A stretch of DNA of 64,000 nt, from the NCBI RefSeq assembly GCF_051014445.1, contig NC_135146.1, positions 620,001-684,000 on the forward strand, in the 5' to 3' direction. Source of the stretch: Colletes latitarsis (lineage: Eukaryota; Arthropoda; Insecta; Hymenoptera; Colletidae). Positions 53,167-64,000 of the stretch are shown in pieces. Under the pieces are notes generated by a model that was given only the letters and a program-made list of their open reading frames with translations, ran no database searches and had not been told where the DNA came from. The translations under genes and the position numbers were made by a program. Position 1 is the first letter of the stretch. Every line of letters begins with the position of its first letter.

Positions 53167-54225
53167 ATATTAATCGAAACCAGGTTTTATTGACTGCTTC
53201 AGTGTATTACCACATTACTACGTGATTCAAACACGAAAAAAACCCAGGATCTGGCCAACAAGTTTGCGAAAAAGGCGAAAGTATAAGCCATATGCGCGCA
53301 TTTCCCAGACCTAACCCAGACCTAACCGGTTTTATCGTCTGAAATATTGATCGAAACCAGGTTTAATTGACTGCTTCAGTGTGTTACCACATTACTACGT
53401 GATTCAAACACGGAAAATACCCAGGATCTGGCCAACAAGTTTGCGAAAAAGGCGAAAGTATAACCCAGATGCGCGCATTTCCCAGACCTAACCCAGACCT
53501 AACCGGTGTTATCCTCTGAAATATTGATCGAAACCAGGTTTAATTGACTGCTTCAGTGTGTTACCACATTACTACGTGATTCGAACACGAAAAAAACCCA
53601 GGATCTGGCCAACAAGTATGCGAAGAAGGCAAAATCATGAGCCAGATGCGGGCATATCCCGGACCTAACCCAGACCTAACCGGTGTTATCCTCTGAAATA
53701 TTGATCGAAACCAGGTTTAATTGACTGCTTCAGTGTGGTACCACATTACTGCGTTATTCCTACCGGAAATAAACCCAGGATCTAGCCAACAAGTTTGCGA
53801 AAAAGGCGAAAGTATAAGCCAGATGCGGGCATATCCCGGACTTATCCCAGACCTAACCGGTGTTATCCTCTAAAATATTGATCGAAACCACGTTTAATTG
53901 ACTGCTTCAGTGTGTTACCACATTACTACGTGATTCAAACACGAAAAAAACCCAGGATCTGGCCAACAAGTATGCGAAGAAGGCAAAATCATGAGCCAGA
54001 TGCGGGCATAACCCAGACCTAACCCAGACCTAACCGGTGTTATCCTCTAAAATATTGATCGAAACCAGGTTTAATTGACTGCTTCAGTGTATTACCACAT
54101 TACTACGTGATTCAAACACGAAAAAAACCCAGGATCTGGCCAACAAGTATGCGAGGAAGGCAAAATCATGAGCCAGATGCGGGCATAACCCAGACCTAAC
54201 CCAGACCTAACCGGTGTTATCCTCT
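53167..54225. repeat. Six-monomer module, copy 4 (dispersed)
   Basis: The marker order is the same as at 47151. Differences are gttattcctaccgg in the type C unit, accacgttt for accaggttt at 53887, and aacaagtttgcg in place of aacaggtttgcg at its start. Its right end runs into the caacatgtttgcgaaaatgg and acattgctacg units of the 36.7 kb-type HOR. Confidence 0.85.
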
Positions 54226-57200
54226 GAAATATTGATCGAAACCAGGTTTAATTGACTGCTTCAGTGTGTTACCACATTACTACGTGTTTCAAACACGGAA
54301 AATACCCAGGATCTGGCCAACATGTTTGCGAAAATGGCGAAAGTATAAGCCAGATGCGCGCAAATCCCAGACCTAACCCAGACCTAACCGGTGTTATCCT
54401 CTAAAATATTGATCGAAACCAGGTTTAATAGACTGCTTCAGTGTGTTACCACATTGCTACGTGATTCAAACACGGAAAATACCCAGGATCTGGCCAACAA
54501 GTATGCGAAGAAGGCAAAATCATGAGCCAGATGCGTGCATAACCCAGACCTAACCCAGACCTAACCGGTGTTATCCTCTAAAATATTGATCGAAACCAGG
54601 TTTAATTGACAGCTTCAGTGTGTTACCACATTACTACGTGATTCAAACACGAAAAAAACCCAGGATCTGGCCAACAAGTATGCGAAGAAGGCAGAATCAT
54701 GAGCCAGATGCGGGCATATCCCGGACCTAACCCAGACATAACCGGTGTTATCCTCTAAAATATTGATCGAAACCAGGTTTAATTGACTGCTTCAGTGTGT
54801 TACCACATTCCTACGTGATTCAAACACGAAAAAAACCCAGGATCTGACCAACAAGTATGCGAAGAAGGCGAAAGTATAATCCAGATGCGCGCATTTCCCA
54901 GACCTAACCCAGACCTAACCGGCGTTATCCTCTAAAATATTGATCGAAACCAGGTTTAATTGACTGCCTCAGTGTGTTACCAAATTACTACGTGATTCAA
55001 CCACGAAAAAAACCCAGGATCTGGCCAACAAGTATGCGAAGAAGGCAAAATCATGAGCCAGATGCGGCCATATCCCGGACCTAACCCAGACCTCACCGGT
55101 GTTATCCTCTAAAATATTGATCGAAACCAGGTTTAATTGACTGCTTCAGTGTGTTACCACATTACTACGTGATTCAAACACGAAAAAACCCCAGGATCTG
55201 GCCAACAAGTATGCGAAGAAGGCAAAATCATGAGCTAGATGCGGGCATAACCCAGACCTAACCCAGACCTAACCGGTGTTATCCTCTAAAATATTGATCG
55301 AAACCAGGTTTTATTGACCTGCTTCAGTGTATTACCACATTACTAGGTGATTCAAACACGAAAAAACCCCAGGATCTGGCCAACAATATGCGAAGAAGGC
55401 AAAATCATGAGCCAGATGCGGGCATAACCCATACCTAACCCAGACCTAACCGGTGTTATCCTCTAAAATATTGATCGAAACCAGGTTTAATTGACTGCTC
55501 CAGTGTGTTACCACATTACTACGTGATTCAACCACGAAAAAAACCCAGGATCTGGCCAACAAGTATGCGAAGAAGGCAAAATCATGAGCCAGATGCGGGC
55601 ATATCCCGGACCTATCCCAGACCTAACCGGTCTTATCCTCTAAAATATTGATCGAAACCAGGTTTAATTGACTGCTTCAGTGTGTTACCACATTACTACG
55701 TGATTCAAACACGAAAAAACCCCAGGATCTGGCCAACAAGTATGCGAAGAATGCAAAATCATGAGCTAGATGCGGGCATAACCCAGACCTAACCCAGACC
55801 TCACCGGTGTTATCCTCTAAAATATTGATCGAAATAGGTTTTATTGACTGCTTCAGTGTATTACCACATTACTACGTGATTCAAACACGGAAAAAACCCA
55901 GGATCTGGCCAACAAGTATGCGAAGAAGGCAAAATCATGAGCCAGATGCGGGCATAACCCAGACCTAACCCAGACCTAACCGGCGTTATCCTCTGAAATG
56001 TTGATCGAAACCAGGTTTTATTGACTGCTTCAGTGTGTTACCACATTACTACGTGATTCAAACACGGAAAAAACCCAGGATCTGGCCAACAAGTTTACGA
56101 AAAAGGCGAAGGTATAAGCCAGATGCGCGCAAATCCCAGACCTAACCCAGACCTAATCGGTGTTGTCCTCTAAAATATTGATCGAAACCAGGTTTAATTG
56201 ACTGCTTCAGTGTGTTACCACATTACTACGTGATTCAAACACGGGAAATACCCAGGATCTGGCCAACAAGTATGCGAAGAAGGCAAAATCATGAGCCAGA
56301 TGCGGGCATATCCCGGACCTAACCCAGACCTAACCGTTGTTATCCTCTAAAATATTGATCGAAACCAGGTTTAATTGACTGCTTCAGTGTGTTACCACAT
56401 TCCTACGTGATTCAAACACGAAAAAAACCCAGGATCTGACCAACAAGTATGCGAAGAAGGCGAAAGTATAAGCCAGATGCGCGCATTTCCCAGACCTAAC
56501 CCAGACCTAACCGGCGTTATCCTCTAAAATATTGATCGAAACCAGGTTTAATTGACTGCTTCAGTGTGTTACCACATTACTACGTGATTCGACCACGAAA
56601 AAAACCAGGATCTGGCCAACAAGTATGCGAAGAAGGCAAAATCATGAGCCAGATGCGGGCATATCCCGGTCCTATCCCAGACCTAACCGGTGTTATCCTC
56701 TAAAATATTGATCGAAACCAGGTTTAATTGACTGCTTCAGTGTGTTACCACATTACAACGTGATTCAAACACGAAAAAAACCCAGGATCTGGCCAACAAG
56801 TTTGCGAAAAAGGCGAAAGTATAAGCCAGATGCGCGCATTTCCCAGACCTATCCCAGACCTAACCGGTGTTATCCTCTAAAATATTGATCGAAAGCAGGT
56901 TTAATTGTCTGCTTCAGTGTGTTACCACATTACTACGTGATTCAAACACGAACAAAACCCAGGATCTGGCCAACAGGTATGCGAAGAAGGCAAAATCATG
57001 AGCCAGATGCGGGCATAACCCAGACCTAACCCAGACCTAACCGGTGTTATCCTCTAAAATATTGATCGAAACCAGGTTTAATTGACTGCTTCAGTGTATT
57101 ACCACATTACTACGTGATTCAAACACGAAAAAAACCCAGGATCTGGCCAACAAGTATGCGAAGAAGGCAAAATCATGAGCCAGAAGCGGGCATAACCCAG

Positions 57201-58824
57201 ACCTAACCCAGACCGAACCGGTGTTATCCTCTGAAATATTGATCGAAACCAGGTTTAATTGACTGCTTCAGTGTGTTACCACATTACTACATGATTCAAA
57301 CACGAAAAAAACCCAGGGTCTGGCCAACAAGTATGCGAAGAAGGCAAAATCATGAGCCAGTTGCGGGCATAACCCAGACCTAACCCAGACCTAACCGGTG
57401 TTATCCTCTGAAATATTGATCGAAACCAGGTTTAATTGACTGCTTCAGTGTGTTACCACATGACTACGTGATTCAAACACGGAAAATACCCAGGATCTGG
57501 CCAACATGTTTGCAAAAATGGCGAAAGTATAAGCCAGATGCGCGCAAATCCCAGACCTAACCCAGACCTAACCGGTGTTATCCTCTAAAATATTGATCGA
57601 AACCAGGTTTAATAGACTGCTTCAGTGTGTTACCACATTGCAACGTGATTCAAACACGGAAAATACCCAGGATCTGGCCAACAAGTATGCGAAGAAGGCA
57701 AAATCATGAGCCAGATGCGTGCATAACCCAGACCTAACCCAGACCTAACCGGTGTTATCCTCTAAAATATTGATCGAAACCAGGTTTAATTGACAGCTTC
57801 AGTGTGTTACCACATTACTACGTGATTCAAACACGAAAAAAACCCAGGATCTGGCCAACAAGTATGCGAAGAAGGCAAAATCATGAGCCAGATGCGGGCA
57901 TATCCCGGACCTAACCCAGACCTAACCGGTGTTATCCTCTAAAATATTGATCGAAACCAGGTTTAATTGACTGCTTCAGTGTGTTACCACATTCCTACGT
58001 GATTCAAACACGAAAAAAACCCAGGATCTGACCAACAAGTATGCGAAGAAGGCGAAAGTATAAGCCAGATGCGCGCATTTCCCAGACCTAACCCAGACCT
58101 AACCGGCGTTATCCTCTAAAATATTGATCGAAACCAGGTTTAATTGACTGCTTCAGTGTGTTACCACATTACTACGTGATTCAACCACGAAAAAATCCCA
58201 GGATCTGGGCAGCAAGTATGCGAAGAAGGCAAAATCATGAGCCAGATGCGGGCATATCCCGGACCTAACCCAGACCTAACCGGTGTTATCCTCTAAAATA
58301 TTGATCGAAACCAGGTTTAATTGACTGCTTCTGTGTGTTACCACATTACTACGTGATTCAAACACGAAAAAACCCCAGGATCTGGCCAACAAGTATGCGA
58401 AGTAGGCAAAATCATGAGCTAGATGCGGGCATAACCCAGACCTAACCCAGACCTAACCGGTGTTATCCTCTAAAATATTGATCCAAACCAGGTTTTATTG
58501 ACTGCTTCAGTGTATTACCACATTACTACGTGATTCAAACACGAAAAAAACCCAGGTTCTGGCCAACAAGTATGCGAAGAAGGCAAAATCATGAGCCAGA
58601 TGCGGGCATAACCCAGACCTAACCCAGACCTAACCGGTGTTATCCTCTAAAATATTGATCGAAACCAGGTTTAATTGACTGCTCCAGTGTGTTACCACAT
58701 TACTACCTGATTCAACCACGAAAAAAACCCAGGATCTGGCCAACAAGTATGCGAAGAAGGCAAAATCATGAGCCAGATGCGGGCATATCCCGGACCTATC
58801 CCAGACCTAACCGGTCTTATCGTC
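54226..58824. repeat. Satellite block that is template or partner for the right-hand mosaic
   Basis: About 54585-55500 matches 50515-51430 at an offset of 4070/4071 (gtataatcc 50805/54875, aacaatatgc 51311/55382). A one-base insertion, attgacctgc at 55316, explains the shift. About 55345-57520 holds the rare variants gaaataggtt (55831), ccggtcctatccc (56666) and gaaagcaggt (56891), which recur to the right. There is no gene. Confidence 0.82.
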
Positions 58825-61800
58825 TAAAATATTGATCGAAACCAGGTTTAATTGACTGGTTCAGTGTGTTACCACATTACTACGTGATTCAAACACGAAA
58901 AAACCCCAGGATCTGGCCAACAAGTATGCGAAGAATGCAAAATCATGAGCTAGATGCGTGCATAACCCAGACCTAACCCAGACCTCACCGGTGTTATCCT
59001 CTAAAATATTGATCGAAACCAGGTTTTATTGACTGCTTCAGTGTATTACCACATTACTACGTGATTCAAACACGGTAAAAACCCAGGATCTGGCCAACAA
59101 GTATGCGAAGAAGGCAAAATCATGAGCCAGATGCGGGCATAACCCAGACCTAACCCAGACCTAACCGGCGTTATCCACTGAAATATTGATCGAAACCAGG
59201 TTTAATTGACTGCTTCAGAGTGTTACCACATTACTACGTGATTCAAACACGAAAAATACCCAGGATCTGGCCAACAAGTATGCGAAGAAGGCAAAATCAT
59301 GAGCCAGATGCGGGCATATCCCGGACCTATCCCAGACCTAACCGGTCTTATCCTCTAAAATATTGATCGAAACCAGGTTTAATTGACTGCTTCAGTGTGT
59401 TACCACATTACTACGTGATTCAAACACGAAAAAAACCCAGGATCTGGCCAACAAGTATGCGAAGAAGGCAAAATCATGAGCCAGATGCGGGCATATCCCG
59501 GACCTATCCCAGACCTAACCGGTCTTATCCTCTAAAATATTGATCGAAACCAGGTTTAATTGACTGCTCCAGTGTGTTACCACATTACTACGTGATTCAA
59601 ACACGAAAAAACCCCAGGATCTGGCCAACAAGTATGCGAAGAATGCAAAATCATGAGCCAGATGCGGGCATATCCCGGACCTATCCCAGACCTAACCGGT
59701 CTTATCCTCTAAAATATTGATCGAAACCAGGTTTTATTGACTGCTTCAGTGTATTACCACATTACTAGGTGATTCAAACACGAAAAAACCCCAGGATCTG
59801 GCCAACAATATGCGAAGAAGGCAAAATCATGAGCCAGATGCGGGCATAACCCAGACCTAACCCAGACCTAACCGGTGTTATCCTCTAAAATATTGATCGA
59901 AACCAGGTTTAATTGACTGCTCCAGTGTGTTACCACATTACTACGTGATTCAACCACGAAAAAAACCCAGGATCTGGCCAACAAGTATGCGAAGAAGGCA
60001 AAATCATGAGCCAGATGCGGGCATATCCCGGACCTATCCCAGACCTAACCGGTCTTATCCTCTAAAATATTGATCGAAACCAGGTTTAATTGACTGCTTC
60101 AGTGTGTTACCACATTACTACGTGATTCAAACACGAAAAAACCCCAGGATCTGGCCAACAAGTATGCGAAGAATGCAAAATCATGAGCTAGATGCGGGCA
60201 TAACCCAGACCTAACCCAGACCTCACCGGTGTTATCCTCTAAAATATTGATCGAAATAGGTTTTATTGACTGCTTCAGTGTATTACCACATTACTACGTG
60301 ATTCAAACACGGAAAAAACCCAGGATCTGGCCAACAAGTATGCGAAGAAGGCAAAATCATGAGCCAGATGCGGGCATAACCCAGACCTAACCCAGACCTA
60401 ACCGGCGTTATCCTCTGAAATGTTGATCGAAACCAGGTTTTATTGACTGCTTCAGTGTGTTACCACATTACTACGTGATTCAAACACGGAAAAAACCCAG
60501 GATCTGGCCAACAAGTTTACGAAAAAGGCGAAGGTATAAGCCAGATGCGCGCAAATCCCAGACCTAACCCAGACCTAATCGGTGTTGTCCTCTAAAATAT
60601 TGATCGAAACCAGGTTTAATTGACTGCTTCAGTGTGTTACCACATTACTACGTGATTCAAACACGGGAAATACCCAGGATCTGGCCAACAAGTATGCGAA
60701 GAAGGCAAAATCATGAGCCAGATGCGGGCATATCCCGGACCTAACCCAGACCTAACCGTTGTTATCCTCTAAAATATTGATCGAAACCAGGTTTAATTGA
60801 CTGCTTCAGTGTGTTACCACATTCCTACGTGATTCAAACACGAAAAAAACCCAGGATCTGACCAACAAGTATGCGAAGAAGGCGAAAGTATAAGCCAGAT
60901 GCGCGCATTTCCCAGACCTAACCCAGACCTAACCGGCGTTATCCTCTAAAATATTGATCGAAACCAGGTTTAATTGACTGCTTCAGTGTGTTACCACATT
61001 ACTACGTGATTCAAACACGAAAAAACCCCAGGATCTGGCCAACAAGTATGCGAAGAATGCAAAATCATGAGCTAGATGCGTGCATAACCCAGACCTAACC
61101 CAGACCTCACCGGTGTTATCCTCTAAAATATTGATCGAAACCAGGTTTTATTGACTGCTTCAGTGTATTACCACATTACTACGTGATTCAAACACGGTAA
61201 AAACCCAGGATCTGGCCAACAAGTATGCGAAGAAGGCAAAATCATGAGCCAGATGCGGGCATAACCCAGACCTAACCCAGACCTAACCGGCGTTATCCAC
61301 TGAAATATTGATCGAAACCAGGTTTAATTGACTGCTTCAGAGTGTTACCACATTACTACGTGATTCAAACACGAAAAATACCCAGGATCTGGCCAACAAG
61401 TATGCGAAGAAGGCAAAATCATGAGCCAGATGCGGGCATATCCCGGACCTATCCCAGACCTAACCGGTCTTATCCTCTAAAATATTGATCGAAACCAGGT
61501 TTAATTGACTGCTTCAGTGTGTTACCACATTACTACGTGATTCAAACACGAAAAAAACCCAGGATCTGGCCAACAAGTATGCGAAGAAGGCAAAATCATG
61601 AGCCAGATGCGGGCATATCCCGGACCTATCCCAGACCTAACCGGTCTTATCCTCTAAAATATTGATCGAAACCAGGTTTAATTGACTGCTCCAGTGTGTT
61701 ACCACATTACTACGTGATTCAAACACGAAAAAACCCCAGGATCTGGCCAACAAGTATGCGAAGAATGCAAAATCATGAGCCAGATGCGGGCATATCCCGG

Positions 61801-64000
61801 TCCTATCCCAGACCTAACCGGTGTTATCCTCTAAAATATTGATCGAAACCAGGTTTAATTGACTGCTTCAGTGTGTTACCACATTACAACGTGATTCAAA
61901 CACGAAAAAAACCCAGGATCTGGCCAACAAGTTTGCGAAAAAGGCGAAAGTATAAGCCAGATGCGCGCATTTCCCAGACCTATCCCAGACCTAACCGGTG
62001 TTATCCTCTAAAATATTGATCGAAAGCAGGTTTAATTGTCTGCTTCAGTGTGTTACCACATTACTACGTGATTCAAACACGAACAAAACCCAGGATCTGG
62101 CCAACAGGTATGCGAAGAAGGCAAAATCATGAGCCAGATGCGGGCATAACCCAGACCTAACCCAGACCTAACCGGTGTTATCCTCTAAAATATTGATCGA
62201 AACCAGGTTTAATTGACTGCTTCAGTGTATTACCACATTACTACGTGATTCAAACACGAAAAAAACCCAGGATCTGGCCAACAAGTATGCGAAGAAGGCA
62301 AAATCATGAGCCAGAAGCGGGCATAACCCAGACCTAACCCAGACCGAACCGGTGTTATCCTCTGAAATATTGATCGAAACCAGGTTTAATTGACTGCTTC
62401 AGTGTGTTACCACATTACTACATGATTCAAACACGAAAAAAACCCAGGGTCTGGCCAACAAGTATGCGAAGAAGGCAAAATCATGAGCCAGTTGCGGGCA
62501 TAACCCAGACCTAACCCAGACCTAACCGGTGTTATCCTCTGAAATATTGATCGAAACCAGGTTTAATTGACTGCTTCAGTGTGTTACCACATGACTACGT
62601 GATTCAAACACGGAAAATACCCAGGATCTGGCCAACATGTTTGCGAAGAAGGCAAAATCATGAGCCAGATGCGGGCATAACCCAGACCTAACCCAGACCT
62701 AACCGGTGTTATCCTCTAAAATATTGATCGAAACCAGGTTTAATTGACTGCTCCAGTGTGTTACCACATTACTACGTGATTCAACCACGAAAAAAACCCA
62801 GGATCTGGCCAACAAGTATGCGAAGAAGGCAAAATCATGAGCCAGATGCGGGCATAGCCCGGACCTATCCCAGACCTAACCGGTCTTATCCTCTAAAATA
62901 TTGATCGAAACCAGGTTTAATTGACTGCTTCAGTGTGTTACCACATTACTACGTGATTCAAACACGAAAAAACCCCAGGATCTGGCCAACAAGTATGCGA
63001 AGAATGCAAAATCATGAGCTAGATGCGGGCATAACCCAGACCTAACCCAGACCTCACCGGTGTTATCCTCTAAAATATTGATCGAAATAGGTTTTATTGA
63101 CTGCTTCAGTGTATTACCACATTACTACGTGATTCAAACACGGAAAAAACCCAGGATCTGGCCAACAAGTATGCGAAGAAGGCGAAAGTATAAGCCAGAT
63201 GCGCGCATTTCCCAGACCTAACCCAGACCTAACCGGCGTTATCCTCTAAAATATTGATCGAAACCAGGTTTAATTGACTGCTTCAGTGTGTTACCACATT
63301 ACTACGTGATTCGACCACGAAAAAAACCAGGATCTGGCCAACAAGTATGCGAAGAAGGCAAAATCATGAGCCAGATGCGGGCATATCCCGGTCCTATCCC
63401 AGACCTAACCGGTGTTATCCTCTAAAATATTGATCGAAACCAGGTTTAATTGACTGCTTCAGTGTGTTACCACATTACAACGTGATTCAAACACGAAAAA
63501 AACCCAGGATCTGGCCAACAAGTTTGCGAAAAAGGCGAAAGTATAAGCCAGATGCGCGCATTTCCCAGACCTATCCCAGACCTAACCGGTGTTATCCTCT
63601 AAAATATTGATCGAAAGCAGGTTTAATTGTCTGCTTCAGTGTGTTACCACATTACTACGTGATTCAAACACGAACAAAACCCAGGATCTGGCCAACAGGT
63701 ATGCGAAGAAGGCAAAATCATGAGCCAGATGCGGGCATAACCCAGACCTAACCCAGACCTAACCGGTGTTATCCTCTAAAATATTGATCGAAACCAGGTT
63801 TAATTGACTGCTTCAGTGTATTACCACATTACTACGTGATTCAAACACGAAAAAAACCCAGGATCTGGCCAACAAGTATGCGAAGAAGGCAAAATCATGA
63901 GCCAGAAGCGGGCATAACCCAGACCTAACCCAGACCGAACCGGTGTTATCCTCTGAAATATTGATCGAAACCAGGTTTAATTGACTGCTTCAGTGTGTTA
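58825..64000. repeat. Mosaic of shifted satellite segments (about 0.5-1.2 kb each)
   Basis: Almost every segment has a partner. 58861-59677 pairs with 60983-61799 (+2122; cacggtaaaa 59071/61193, ttatccactg 59171/61293). 55345-56580 pairs with 59767-61002 (+4422; gaaataggtt 55831/60253). 56661-57510 pairs with 61792-62640 (+5131; gaaagcaggt 56891/62022). 59810-60350 pairs with 62641-63181 (+2831). 56461 to about 57275 pairs with 63183-64000 (+6722). Junctions fall inside monomers, for example tttgcgaagaaggc at 62641. The pattern continues past the window edge. Confidence 0.88.

Larger units (their letters stand above)
1..64000. repeat. Tandem satellite DNA array, about 177-bp monomer
   Basis: Every line of the window aligns to the same monomer in the same orientation. 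Landmarks such as ggatctggcc, accggtgttatcc, aaatattgatcgaaacc and ttaccacatta recur at 177-bp steps, with occasional 166, 176 or 178-bp units. This gives about 360 head-to-tail copies. I saw no inverted monomer, no unique spacer, no transposon end and no simple-sequence gap. The consensus carries stop codons in its reading frames and none of the array looks coding. A monomer close to one nucleosome plus linker, together with higher-order repeats, is typical of eukaryotic centromeric or pericentromeric satellites; that role is inferred. I do not recognise the family, and the host group is unresolved. Confidence 0.98.

Noticed and set aside
1..64000. CRISPR-like array of direct repeats
   Set aside because: The repeating unit is about 177 bp with no unique spacers. 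The variable segment is a set of shared haplotypes, not unrelated inserts, and there are no cas genes.
1..64000. Named plant or primate centromere satellite (for example the Arabidopsis 178-bp or human alpha satellite)
   Set aside because: The monomer length is similar, but the sequence does not match either as I know them. Shared gaagaag-like strings are too short to mean anything, so no family name is given.

Overview
The whole 64 kb window is one uninterrupted tandem satellite array. I found no protein-coding gene, RNA gene, transposon, or unique sequence. The monomer is about 177 bp (43-44% GC, counted on one consensus-like unit). It runs head-to-tail in one orientation from base 1 to base 64000, which gives roughly 360 copies. 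The window opens and closes inside the array, so neither edge is seen. A nucleosome-scale monomer, a megabase-style layout and higher-order repeats point to a eukaryotic chromosome, most likely centromeric or pericentromeric heterochromatin. I do not recognise the monomer family. I cannot tell plant from animal by sequence alone, and the centromeric role is an inference.

Monomer anatomy, starting at the cgtgattc (or catgattc) motif: a CGTG/CACG inverted pair and an A-tract, the ggatctggccaac box, a variable segment (about positions 40-95), about 2.5 copies of an 11-bp subrepeat (taacccagacc) with a short telomere-like ctaaccc, then a conserved half from accggtgttatcc through aaatattgatcgaaaccagg to cagtgtgttaccacatta. 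Variation is concentrated in the variable segment. It defines type I (tatgcgaagaaggcaaaatc), type II (tttgcgaaaaaggcgaaag, usually with gcgcgc), a divergent type C (gtggtaccac plus gcgttattc) and type D, a I/II hybrid.

Layout. 1-1025: mostly near-identical type I units. 1026-4545: a clear 5-monomer (885 bp) higher-order repeat (HOR). 4546-14820: mixed monomers with local 2- and 3-monomer repeats. 14.8-31.7 kb: copies of a large module of about 4.4-4.9 kb (25-28 monomers), two of them in tandem. 31.7-48.7 kb: a 6-monomer tandem pair (36711-38834), a 7-monomer repeat (40552-42424) and dispersed copies of a six-monomer module. 48.7-52.6 kb: a 13-monomer (2300 bp) repeat. 55.3-64 kb: a mosaic in which nearly every segment is a shifted copy of another, with breakpoints inside monomers.

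The array therefore records repeated unequal exchange or amplification at several scales. The HOR unit changes along the window instead of being uniform. No mobile element interrupts it. The one open reading frame of any length (11638-11835) is an accident of two base changes in a satellite monomer and is rejected as a gene.
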